Shown: piece after piece, positions 22,666 through 31,309 of the stretch
How the letters are laid out: every line of letters starts with the position of its first letter
How positions within the stretch are numbered: position 1 is the stretch's first letter
NCBI RefSeq assembly: GCF_046630445.1
Contig: NC_092333.1
Location: 181,100,501 to 181,164,500 of the forward strand
Origin: Rutidosis leptorrhynchoides
Lineage: Eukaryota > Streptophyta > Magnoliopsida > Asterales > Asteraceae
DNA: 64,000 bases
Direction of reading: 5' to 3'
Notes under the pieces: model-generated
What the model was told of the DNA's origin: nothing
Database searches by the model: none
Seen by the model: the letters and a program-made list of their open reading frames with translations, nothing else
Position numbers and translations under genes: made by a program

Positions 22666-25329
22666 TCAATGGGTACTTTCCTCCCATCTCAGTCCCAATT
22701 TGTTACCAAATTCATTGAGACCCACACTGGCCGAAGATTCATGTGAGATGCTTATCTGGTGTTTAGAACTTTTTGAAGGTTTGGAGGTTTGGTTGGATTG
22801 GTTAGATTTGGAAGTTTGCTTGGAAAGGGATTTAGGGGTGATTTTTGTGCGGTTTCTAAATTGAATGAATTTAGAACACAAAGGATCGATACGTGGTTTG
22901 GGTTTTGAGGTTGAACATTTTTTGGGAGTAGGTAGATGTTGACTGGAAGTGGAGTTGTGCGTAAGTGGGGGAATGGGGGTAATGGGATCACGAACACAGG
23001 TTGGTTTGGGAGGTTTGATGGGCTTGGAGCAATTGAATACATCCTCATGATTGGGCCTATTGGGCTTTAATCGGTTTTGGTTGGTAGTGGGATCAGTCAT
23101 GGGAGCCTGGGTTGATGGCACTTGAGTTTGTGTAATGGGAATATGAGAAAATTTTTCTTGCAGATTTAATGTTCTAATTGGACTGATCAAGTTATCCATG
23201 GGGTTATCAGGTTTACCAATGGTTGGGCTATTGAGTAGGGGTGATGTGGTGGGGGGTATCGTCTTAGGGTTTGGATTAGATTTTGGGTTTATGAGACGGG
23301 ATTTTGAGGTGTTGGTTGGAATATTTGGTTTATGACACTTGTTAGTAGGGTTTGGGGATTTTGGTGTGGCGTTTTTTGGTTGTGTCGTTTTTCGTTTTGG
23401 TTGCGATGTCTTTTGTTTTGGGGTTTGTTTTCGATTGGCGGTTAAGGTTTGTCTAGTTGGGGTGGTACGGTTATCGTCTTTGGGGACATCAGAGTTTAAA
23501 ATTGGACTAAGAAGTGTTGAATTGATTGGGTTGATTGGGTGAATTGGGCTTGAATGCATTCTTGAATTGGGTTGTGCATTTTCATTAAAGATTGGGCTGG
23601 GTTGAGTTGGGTTTAATGGACTTGAAGGTTCTCCTGTATTGGGCTTTTGGGTAGGTGAAACGTGGGTTGGGTTACTAGGGTTAAGAGGATCAGCGTGAAA
23701 TGAATCGTTACCTGGGGATGTGTAGGTGTGTGGCCCGATGCAGCCTTTCGACTTCGGTAAAGATGTTGCAGATTTGCTTTCATCTTTTTCTAGGGCAACA
23801 TCCTTCTTGGGGATCTCATCATCATTATTGTGGACACTGAAGTTTGCAGCAGTCCCCATGCACTTTGATGATTTGTCTTCTTCCATATTCCGATCAATCT
23901 TCACCGGAAACTCTGTCTCCGGTATAGAATCGGCATCCTCATCATCAGAACTAATATCTACACGCGAGTTATTGTCGGATTGCCAATCTTCGGAGAATTC
24001 TTCGCCATTAATATCTAGTTCAGATATATCTCGAATTAGTTCCGTGATGTTCACATAAAAAATACCACTGTTTGTTTTGACCATAGCCGTTTCCTGAATT
24101 GGGACGTGTCCACGCACATTTACCAAAACTCTGCCTGAAGTTAGATTTTGATTTTTATCATTGATTGAACAATTTTCTAACTTTAAAATTCTACCCCACC
24201 ATGCTGCAATTTTTTTGAATGTGGATTCATTCCAGTGGGTGGGTGGAACTCCAAATATGCTTAACCACGTTAGTCTACCAGGGCATGGTCGATTAGGTTT
24301 CCATGTACAAAGGTTTGGTATCCATCTTTTTATCCCATGTATATCATTAGAAAGGATGTTTTGTGCTGTTTCATGATTCTCAAGCATGATCATGACCTCA
24401 AGTCCGCCTAGGTACTTGAGGGTGAAATCAGTTAAACCTTCTTCATGACATAGATCCTGGATGTGTTCTAATATGTCTATGTTGGGAACCTCACCAATTA
24501 GGGTTTTTGAATCGAAATTGGTTATGTTCTCATCATCAAGTAGGACAAGTCTCTCCTTGTTTGGTTTGGATTGGGGTGTGGTAGTGGAGATGTAGGGTTT
24601 GTGGGTGTGGTTGTGATTATTGGAGGTATGTTTTGGTCGATAGGTGTATTGTTGTGGGTGAAGGTGGTTGTGGGTTCGTTGGTTTGTGTGGTGAGGTGGA
24701 GGAGGATGACGTGTGTTAGTGTAGGAAGGTGGTGGTGGTGCCCGGCGCCGAGAGAGGTTGTGAGGTGTTTTGGGAATGGGATTGGGGTGCCATGGTGGTA
24801 GAGGTTGGTTATGGTGAGGAGGGTTGTGAGGGGTGTTTAGTGGAGGAAAGTCTTGAAGGTAGCGGTTCGGTTGCAGATTGGGTGAAGTATTCATGGTGGT
24901 ATTGGCATAGTCACCACGTGACTTTTTGTCTTCTCTGTGCTTTGCTTCTGTTTCATTTCTTGATTTATAGACTTTAAGATATAAATCTTTCAGTTTAAAA
25001 GATCTTAATCTTTCAGCGAATTTTTCTGGATTGCTGACGTCTTCATATCGTACGAATCCAAACTTCTGGCCACTGGGTAGTGTTCGTTTGGCCATGTAAA
25101 TGTCATTGATTTTCCCATGTTGTTTGAAGAATCGCCATAATTCTGGGACATCCCATGAGGGTGGATAATTGTAAAACAAAAAAGATGTTATCTGTCTGCC
25201 GCCTGATCTATGATTCCGTCTGAAGTAGCCGTCGCCGTTGTAGTCGCCTCTCGCCGCCGCCGTGCTCCTCTTGTTGCCGTTATTCGCTGCTCTCGAAATT
25301 CTCTCTCTCTCACCCACTCTTTCTCTCAT
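22666..25329 (-). CDS. L1 ORF1 RNA-binding protein (887 aa)
   Basis: Residues about 48-125 form an RRM: ITSFLFYNYPPSWDV, then LPSGQKFGFVRYEDV, then LYLKVYKSR. A long Pro/His/Asn-rich linker follows. Residues about 285-450 form a conserved ORF1 middle domain seen in plant L1 proteins (LTWLSIFGVPPTHWNESTF, SGRVLVNVRG). The remaining C-terminal half is rich in Pro, Asn, Thr and Lys and looks disordered. The ATG at 25327-25329 opens the frame close to the 5' end of the element. No internal stop is present. The role is to bind element RNA as part of the retrotransposition particle. Confidence 0.88.
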   Translation of the reverse strand: MRERVGERERISRAANNGNKRSTAAARGDYNGDGYFRRNHRSGGRQITSFLFYNYPPSWDVPELWRFFKQHGKINDIYMAKRTLPSGQKFGFVRYEDVSNPEKFAERLRSFKLKDLYLKVYKSRNETEAKHREDKKSRGDYANTTMNTSPNLQPNRYLQDFPPLNTPHNPPHHNQPLPPWHPNPIPKTPHNLSRRRAPPPPSYTNTRHPPPPHHTNQRTHNHLHPQQYTYRPKHTSNNHNHTHKPYISTTTPQSKPNKERLVLLDDENITNFDSKTLIGEVPNIDILEHIQDLCHEEGLTDFTLKYLGGLEVMIMLENHETAQNILSNDIHGIKRWIPNLCTWKPNRPCPGRLTWLSIFGVPPTHWNESTFKKIAAWWGRILKLENCSINDKNQNLTSGRVLVNVRGHVPIQETAMVKTNSGIFYVNITELIRDISELDINGEEFSEDWQSDNNSRVDISSDDEDADSIPETEFPVKIDRNMEEDKSSKCMGTAANFSVHNNDDEIPKKDVALEKDESKSATSLPKSKGCIGPHTYTSPGNDSFHADPLNPSNPTHVSPTQKPNTGEPSSPLNPTQPSPIFNENAQPNSRMHSSPIHPINPINSTLLSPILNSDVPKDDNRTTPTRQTLTANRKQTPKQKTSQPKRKTTQPKNATPKSPNPTNKCHKPNIPTNTSKSRLINPKSNPNPKTIPPTTSPLLNSPTIGKPDNPMDNLISPIRTLNLQEKFSHIPITQTQVPSTQAPMTDPTTNQNRLKPNRPNHEDVFNCSKPIKPPKPTCVRDPITPIPPLTHNSTSSQHLPTPKKCSTSKPKPRIDPLCSKFIQFRNRTKITPKSLSKQTSKSNQSNQTSKPSKSSKHQISISHESSASVGLNEFGNKLGLRWEESTH

Positions 25330-25358
25330 TATACTTTTAGGAACGACAAACTGTTTTA

Positions 25359-25719
25359 TAAACTCAATTATTCATTTCAATACTTATTTTATTTACTTAT
25401 ATGAATGCAAATAATATAAAATTGAGAATATACTCTCTATATCCCGTTACGCACACAGTTTATAACAGAATTTTATTTAAATAAGCTAGACGTTTTAAAC
25501 AACTCTCTCAAAGTTGCAACCGTTTCGATATACCAAGTCATTTTGTATGTTTGTTTCTAAATTTTAGAAATGAAGTTTCGTTGTAAAATAAATTTTTTAG
25601 TCTATTTTTCCAGCTTGGATACTCCAGATATACACAGCCTAACAGTTTGTAAACAAATGACGAACTCAAGTTTTTCAAATGTACACAGTTTAACCGTTTG
25701 TAGACTGTCTAGCAGTTCA
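25359..25719. other. Short spacer between two oppositely oriented LINEs
   Basis: AT-rich, with several variants of a 'cagtttaaccgtttg' / 'aacagtttgtaaac' motif. The right end supplies the TSD of the following LINE. No gene was seen. Confidence 0.5.
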
Positions 25720-25734
25720 TTTATAACCGTTTCT

Positions 25735-27693
25735 GACATTTGTCAAAAACACGTTTAGTTAAGCATCAATCGACACTCCTAATATCATCCAGGAGAAAAT
25801 GTGAGACCCTAATGGTCGAAAGCAAACACATAAAGATGTTCTCCTTGTCGAAGTCGAAAGATTATTCGTGTATCAAATCGTGTGATAGTCGTGTTTCATC
25901 ATTTATGATTTTTAACTTACCGGAAACTTGGTCTCGTGTCGATTGTTGGAGAGTTTTCGAGAAGTACGGTGCGCTTGATGACGTGTATTTCGCTCGAAAG
26001 AGATTGTCAAGCGGCCAACGCTTTGGATACGTTAGATTTTTCGATATTGGTGATGTTGATTGCTTCATCAAGAAATTAAACAGCATTCAAATAAATGAAA
26101 GGTACATTCGGGCTTACAAAGCCTTGGAGAGAAAACATGGTGTACCAAATCTTCCAGTGAGTTCTGATGATAAAAGCCCCATGAATGCTACCGGAAATGT
26201 GGACTTCCCAAAGGCTCCTTGGAACCAAGTTTCAGCTAATACAGTAAAATGGGAAGGAAAATCCTATGCTGATACACTCTCAGGTGTTAATCATGACTCT
26301 AAGGTTTTGCAGTTTCCGGCGAATAATCGTATAGAACTAAAAATCGGTGGCAATTTCTTAGAGTTTAATCTCCCTGAATCGTTGAAGAATCACAACCTCA
26401 TGTTCAGCTATAGCAAAGAGCGGGTATCGTGGACCTTAGTCGAGGTGAACTGTAAGCCGTTTGAAGTCGATGTTAGAAATGATAGAAAAGATACGAAAAC
26501 GTCGTGCTGTGAGGATTCACATGAAGTTTTTGGGCAGGGGAATGTTTTATCCGAGAGCCTTCTGAAAAAGACCAATTGCAAAGTTTCAATGGCCAGTGAA
26601 TCAACAAAATTGGATGAGTTTAAAATTACCAAGGAGGATGAGATAACAGACAATACACCTACAGGTTCCACATGTTGTTTCCCGGCTAATGATCTAGAAG
26701 AAGGTGAATTTATCCCGACATCAAATACCAAAGGTCCGATCTCAGAAACAACTGATTCTGAAGGGAATCAGTCTGTTTCTCCAGCAATGGATTCAAATTC
26801 GGCGGTAGATCACGATGTTGATCTGGAGACGGAAGCAATTCGTGGGTCGATTGACGGAATACCTGTGTCGGATGTGAATCAGCATGTTACTCCGGCAACG
26901 GTTATCACTCCGGAAGTGGATCATGTTAAGGATTCCGAGATGGAGACAGTTCAAAGGGCGTGTAACTCTGCTGCAGGCATTAATTTCGCAAATTCCGAGA
27001 TGGAGAGAGTTTCCGATGTTGAAGAAAGCACGTGTGACATGCCTGCAGCTTTTTCGAGTGATTCATTTACTTTTCCATCTCCTATTGAGCCGACATCTTA
27101 TGGGAATCATATCCCTTCATCTGGGCCATGCCCTTTGGCTAATGGACCTTCTCCTTTGGCTAATGGGCCAAGTCCTTTGGATATTGAGCCATCTAGTGAA
27201 CCCGGCTTAGATGAACGTGACGTGGGTGACCGTAGTCCAATAGGAAATGTTCATGCCGACTTACAGGACGTACCCCTCTGTCCTGCTTTTACCGCGGTAG
27301 CTCGGTTTCGCGTTAAAAGGAAAAAAGCTCCTCCTTTGATCAAAAGTCATTTTCTTAAACATGTGTGGGGTAGGAATAATATGAAGCGTAACCGACGTCG
27401 AGATAATTTTCGGTGGCACGATAGATATTTTATCGAGAATGACTCGGAAGAGGATATTGGTTGTTGCTCGCGTTGCTCTTCTTGCGCGTCATCGGACTCG
27501 AAAACATAGTTTTTTTAGTTGTCGTGTCGTCTCCTCGTGATTGTGTGTCTTCTTTAGTTTCGTGCCTTTGTATGTGCGTGCGTCCTTTTTTGCGGTTGTG
27601 TGTTGGTTCGTGTAATTGTCTAACTCCTTGCTAGTCTTTTTTCGTGTACTGTTTTATTCTTAATAATAAAATATGCTTGCCTTTCAAAAAAAA
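25735..27693 (+). mobile_element. ORF1-only L1 derivative with 15-bp TSD
   Basis: The 15-bp direct repeat TTTATAACCGTTTCT is at 25720-25734 and 27694-27708 and brackets a 1.96-kb unit. The unit ends in 'aataataaaatatgcttgcctttc' plus A8, an L1-type 3' end. It holds one ORF (25812-27509) related to L1 ORF1 and then goes straight to the 3' UTR, with no ORF2 at all. Because intact TSDs flank the deleted form, it moved as this short unit, so it is a non-autonomous element relying on ORF2 in trans. Confidence 0.9.
25812..27509 (+). CDS. L1 ORF1-like RNA-binding protein (565 aa)
   Basis: The RRM is near the N terminus: SSFMIFNLPETWSRVDCWRVF, then KRLSSGQRFGYVRFFD, then RYIRAYKALERKHG. It matches the RRM plan of the neighbouring L1 ORF1. 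The middle region has LEFNLPESLKNHNLMFSY and SWTLVEVNCKPFEVD. A Ser/Glu/Pro-rich, repeat-containing linker follows, including three copies of a PLANGPSP-like motif near 27120-27180. The C terminus is basic (NNMKRNRRRDNFRW) and then Cys/Ser-rich. The first in-frame ATG is 25812. The open frame extends upstream to 25740 without ATG. No stop interrupts it. It may supply ORF1 function to itself or related L1s (inference). Confidence 0.83.
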   Translation: MVESKHIKMFSLSKSKDYSCIKSCDSRVSSFMIFNLPETWSRVDCWRVFEKYGALDDVYFARKRLSSGQRFGYVRFFDIGDVDCFIKKLNSIQINERYIRAYKALERKHGVPNLPVSSDDKSPMNATGNVDFPKAPWNQVSANTVKWEGKSYADTLSGVNHDSKVLQFPANNRIELKIGGNFLEFNLPESLKNHNLMFSYSKERVSWTLVEVNCKPFEVDVRNDRKDTKTSCCEDSHEVFGQGNVLSESLLKKTNCKVSMASESTKLDEFKITKEDEITDNTPTGSTCCFPANDLEEGEFIPTSNTKGPISETTDSEGNQSVSPAMDSNSAVDHDVDLETEAIRGSIDGIPVSDVNQHVTPATVITPEVDHVKDSEMETVQRACNSAAGINFANSEMERVSDVEESTCDMPAAFSSDSFTFPSPIEPTSYGNHIPSSGPCPLANGPSPLANGPSPLDIEPSSEPGLDERDVGDRSPIGNVHADLQDVPLCPAFTAVARFRVKRKKAPPLIKSHFLKHVWGRNNMKRNRRRDNFRWHDRYFIENDSEEDIGCCSRCSSCASSDSKT

Positions 27694-27708
27694 TTTATAA
27701 CCGTTTCT

Positions 27709-28227
27709 ATTATTTTAGCATAACATGTCAAAATATTGTTGTATTGAGGTTTATACTTAGATTTCTCCTAAATAGTGGAATGCAGTATAAAGTACCAACA
27801 ATTAAAAAAAAAATGTAAAAATTAAACTTCGTTTAAATAATCTAAACAATTAGTTGATAATCAACTTTTGCCAGTCACTACGTTGCTTCGCTGTCCAACT
27901 CTGGGCGCTTCCAATAATTTAAAGTTCCAACTATTGCCAAATAAATTCTTAAAAACAGAGCCACTTAAGTAAATTAAACTCATCTTAATTATTTTATTAA
28001 TAATTAAAATTTATAAAAATAATAATTCCTCCTTTTCTTCTCAAAATTCGAAACTTACATCACCTATAGAAAATCAAAAACAAAAGCAACCAAGTGTTTA
28101 ATTAGCAAAACTTGAAAATATAAAATTCTCCCTCAGATGGTGTATAATCCTCCGCAATTTTAACCTAATTTAAACAAAATTTAATTTAATAATAGTAATA
28201 ATCAAAAGTGTTAATTAATAAAATTAA
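27709..28227. other. Intergenic, 3' side of the S40 gene
   Basis: AT-rich DNA holding the presumed 3' UTR of the minus-strand S40 gene next to 28228. No ORF, repeat array or RNA gene was recognised. Confidence 0.5.
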
Positions 28228-28725
28228 TTAATCCTGAAAACCAGTTTTCTCCCAAATTGCGTTTCTAACCCTACTCAGATCTCTCCCTTTCAAAGTTCTT
28301 CCAATTCCTTCATGTACGGAAAACGATGCAACTCCCGTTCTCGCCATTTGTCTCGCCAAAAACTCGTGCGGCGGAATCCGGTCACCGGCGCCGCCGACAA
28401 TCTGCTCGAAATCACCGTCTTCATCGTAATCGTTCTCGCTTTCTCTTCTCCGATAATCTTCCTTCAATATCTTTGACCAGTCAGGAACGTTGACCGGCAA
28501 AGATGACGCTGTTCCGCCGATCTCCGACCGTTTTGACGCCGGAGACGATGACTTTTTTGAGATCCGTGAGGTCGGTACAGGTTTTCGGAGCTCCGGCGAG
28601 GCGGAAACGTTCCAGATGTCTGATTCGTCGAGCTCGAAAATGGAGTCGGTTACGACTGGACCGTCGCGATCGCCGGAAAGAAACTGGTAGTTCGATCTCG
28701 CGTAGTAGGTTTTGGGTGCCGCCAT
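28228..28725 (-). CDS. Senescence regulator S40 / DUF584 family protein (165 aa)
   Basis: This is the one clear host gene. It is a single open exon with ATG at 28723-28725 in a strong context (AATGGCGGC). An in-frame upstream extension to 28767 begins with TTG and is not a plausible start. Family motifs, in order, are [13 protein letters not shown] at the N terminus and a Ser-rich linker. [17 protein letters not shown] and [15 protein letters not shown] follow. The conserved end is [20 protein letters not shown] and then IWEKTGFQD. Length fits the family, whose members are usually intronless. S40 proteins are nuclear and linked to leaf senescence, stress and hormone responses in Arabidopsis and barley. 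Which paralogue this is cannot be told. Confidence 0.93.
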   Translation of the reverse strand: MAAPKTYYARSNYQFLSGDRDGPVVTDSIFELDESDIWNVSASPELRKPVPTSRISKKSSSPASKRSEIGGTASSLPVNVPDWSKILKEDYRRRESENDYDEDGDFEQIVGGAGDRIPPHEFLARQMARTGVASFSVHEGIGRTLKGRDLSRVRNAIWEKTGFQD

Positions 28726-28814
28726 TAAAATCAGAGCTCTATGTTTCTGTGTGTGTTGATGAAACAATTAGTATAATTATTATACTGTGTGTTTATTTGT
28801 GATGAGTTTAGCTT

Positions 28815-28825
28815 GCTTTTATAAA
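28815..28825 (-). promoter_or_regulatory. TATA box of the S40 gene
   Basis: On the minus strand it reads TTTATAAAAGC, about 90 bp upstream of the ATG. An ATTGG (reverse CCAAT) lies just upstream at 28831-28835. Position and sequence fit a plant core promoter, but it is untested. Confidence 0.55.
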
Positions 28826-28921
28826 TGCTTCCAATGGATAAGGTTCATTCTCTTTCTTTTTATTTGGTTTTTATTTATTTATTTATTACTATTTCTTTAT
28901 AGGTTGATCCGTACCCCACTT

Positions 28922-29057
28922 CAAATTTGCCATACACCACCAAATTAATTATTTAGACATTTTTACCCTTTCTTTTACACTATCAAATTTGTCATACACC
29001 ACCAAATGAAGGGTATAAATGTCCATATAATTTATTTGGTGGTGTATGACAAATTTT
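28922..29057. mobile_element. Foldback MITE-like element in the S40 promoter
   Basis: The outer arms AATTTGYCATACACCACC and its reverse complement face each other at 28923-28943 and 29034-29056. The inner blocks 'gacatttttaccctt' and 'aagggtataaatgtc' also pair. An internal repeat of the arm at 28984-29007 forms a perfect 23-bp hairpin with 29034-29056. It is non-coding and lies about 200 bp upstream of the S40 ATG. The TSD is unclear. Confidence 0.7.
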
Positions 29058-29059
29058 TA

Positions 29060-29208
29060 AAATTACAAACTCACACAACTATTTTATTTTATTTTTTACT
29101 AAAATAGGTATTGGATATCATTTTTAATTTTGAAGGAATTTATTAATTTCTTTATTTTTAAAATTACAAACTCACACAACTATTTTATTTTATTTTTTAC
29201 TAAAATAG
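29060..29208. repeat. Direct duplication, 101-bp period
   Basis: A block of about 48 bp starting 'aaattacaaactcacac' at 29060 recurs unchanged at 29161. This indicates a local duplication adjoining the MITE. Confidence 0.85.
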
Positions 29209-30081
29209 TGAATACTGTAAACAAAGATTTATTCGATAAAAAAAATGAACGAATTAAACACAGGTAAAACAGAATAACGGAAGGCTCAATAGAACGAAAG
29301 TTAAACCGTTAATTACGACTATACCTACCGTAAAAAACGAAACAATACAACCAACCAAACAAACAACTGATCGTAACTATGTCATGAATCATTTATCAGA
29401 GACTTGAATGCACAACTTAATAATCGATAAATTACCTTGCTAGGCCAATGGACCTTTAATACTTTTAGTTTATTACTCCATCTTATAATGAAATTTTCAA
29501 ATGACCACTTTAAGGGTTGTTAGGTCGTTAGAAATATTAAATTACAATTTCGTTCCTGCCATAAAGTTTCACCAATGTCACATTTTCCACATCGCGTTAG
29601 GGGGTAAAGGGGAGGATCGTTTTACCATTCATACTCCGTATGGGATTGGTGCGGGTTTTCTCGTGGGCACGCAGTTAGAGGGGTGGATATAACCGTGTAA
29701 GAGATGTACGTGTGGGTGGTTAACTCTCCTTGAATGATCCTAACAACTATAAAAAAGAATAAGTTACTGTAAGTAAATATTTGGCCTCCTACATTTTCTA
29801 CTCACGTGATGTATTATAATGACTCATAATATTAAAATATATCTTGAGAGGGAAAAAAATACTTATTGTTGAATTAAAGGTAGAGGTCATTTATTTTCTA
29901 ATTGGAACTTATGGCTAAATACACCGTTGTAATATCCTTTAGCACCTTGCTAAGGATCGTTTTTAATGAAATAAAATTGTTGTTTGCCGTTTAAAAAAAA
30001 GTGCATAAGACTCTTGTACAATTTTATACTACGTAATTGTCACTTTAATTTAAACTAAATATATAATATAATAATATATAA
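29209..30081. other. Intergenic region with a possible retroelement 3' end
   Basis: Mostly AT-rich. A GC-richer island at about 29580-29740 has no recognisable gene. At about 29930-30001 the sequence 'tttttaatgaaataaaattg' runs to '...gccgttt' plus A8, which looks like a truncated LINE or SINE 3' terminus (low confidence). Confidence 0.4.
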
Positions 30082-30083
30082 TA

Positions 30084-30338
30084 CTCCCTCCGTCCCATCA
30101 GAAATGTCCACTTTGACTTTTTTCAGTCTTCCTTATTCAACTTTGACTTTATATATTTTTGTTGGTGTTATATAATATTTGATGAAAGTTATATCAATGA
30201 AAACACAATTAAAACACAATTCATTCATTTTTATTTTTCATCTAATATTATACAACACGAACATAAATATTTATAGTCAAAGTTGACAAATAAGACTGTC
30301 AAAAGTTACAGTGGACACGTCTGGTGAGACGGATGTAG
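30084..30338. mobile_element. Stowaway-like (mariner-type) MITE
   Basis: The TIR CTCCCTCCGTCCCAtcag at the left pairs with ctggtGAGACGGATGTAG at the right. A TA dinucleotide lies on each side (30082-30083, 30339-30340), the mariner target site. It is about 255 bp, non-coding and AT-rich inside. Confidence 0.85.
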
Positions 30339-30451
30339 TACCTATGTATAAATGTTTTATTACACCTTATCAACATCCCCCATGATTATCACTTAAAAAT
30401 TTATTTTATATTTTGTACACTAAAACGATTATTTTATGATAAATAACACTA

Positions 30452-30698
30452 CATCCGTCTCATATTAATAGTCATGTTTTGACTTTAGAATTTTTTTTTT
30501 TATAACTATGACTCTAAACTATTAATTGTGTGTTATATAATACTTGATGAGCATTATACTGAAAAAATTATATTATAAAATAATTGATAAAAATTTCATC
30601 GAATAATAGTTAATACAAACAAAAATATTTAAAGTAAAAGTTTAGGAAAAAAAATCCGTCAAATTCAAAATAGGACTATTAATATGGGATAGATAGAG
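30452..30698. mobile_element. Second Stowaway-like MITE
   Basis: The left end CATCCGTCTCATATTAATAG pairs with the right end CTATTAATATGGGATAGATA. TA flanks are at 30450-30451 and 30699-30700. It is about 247 bp, and the longer TIR body differs from the element at 30084. Confidence 0.82.
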
Positions 30699-30921
30699 TA
30701 TACATTTTGTTAATTATTAATTAACTACCCATGCGTCTCTATTGTTCATTTTTTTAATTTTTTTATAATATCAATTATTTAAATTAACATAAATAAATAA
30801 GATATTATTATAAAATTATTACACAGCTCCTAATATATTATATATGTAAAACATAATAAAAAACTTAAAACATAGAATGTAAATCTTGATCTAAATAGAA
30901 TGTAAACTATAATATAATGTT

Positions 30922-31159
30922 TGTTATAATTCAGTAGGCTTATAACTACCTTTAATGGTTATAAGAACAAAGAGAGAAAAAGAGAGAAGAAGGAGAGAAG
31001 AAATATTGATATTGATATTTCAAGAGAAATGGTGCACCTTAAATGGTTACCATACATGTCTATTTATAGTATAAAATATTACTATGCAAGAAATATAATA
31101 ATAATAAAATTAACATCCAATCTAGATATTTTATAACACAATCTAGATATTTTATAACA
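30922..31159 (-). repeat. 3' LTR (238 bp) of the defective copia element
   Basis: It ends in two copies of 'aatctagatattttataaca'. Internally it has GAGAGAAAAAGAGAGAAG-type purine-rich DNA. It is identical by eye to 36971-37208. Confidence 0.93.
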
Positions 31160-31309
31160 CTCCCCCTTGGATGACAATTTTATTAGAGAATAACTAGTAC
31201 TGCCTCGTTAAAAACCTTGCTAAAGAAAACTCATTGGGATAAAACTTTAGCTAAGGGAAAAAGAGTGCAACATAAAGTTGACTCCCCCTCAAGTAGGCAA
31301 CGCCTGAGT

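Larger units (their letters stand above)
18781..25344 (-). mobile_element. Nearly full-length L1-type LINE with 14-bp TSD
   Basis: On the minus strand the element runs from about 25344 to a poly(A) tail seen as a T-run at 18781-18791. Just inside the tail is 'caataaaatttttcttctgcctttc'-type sequence, a plant L1 end. The 14-bp direct repeat GACAAACTGTTTTA occurs at 18767-18780 and 25345-25358, proving a target-primed insertion of a complete unit. ORF1 (22666-25329) is intact and ORF2 (18929-22628) has one frameshift. The 5' UTR is very short, only about 15 bp before the ORF1 ATG. Confidence 0.93.

Noticed and set aside
28726-28767. N-terminal extension of the S40 protein
   Set aside because: It begins with TTG. 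The internal ATG at 28723-28725 has a strong context and the family's usual N terminus.
29501-29692. 63-aa ORF in a GC-richer island upstream of the S40 gene
   Set aside because: No recognisable domain. A decayed SINE or LINE end is as likely, and I could not identify tRNA-like A/B boxes with confidence.
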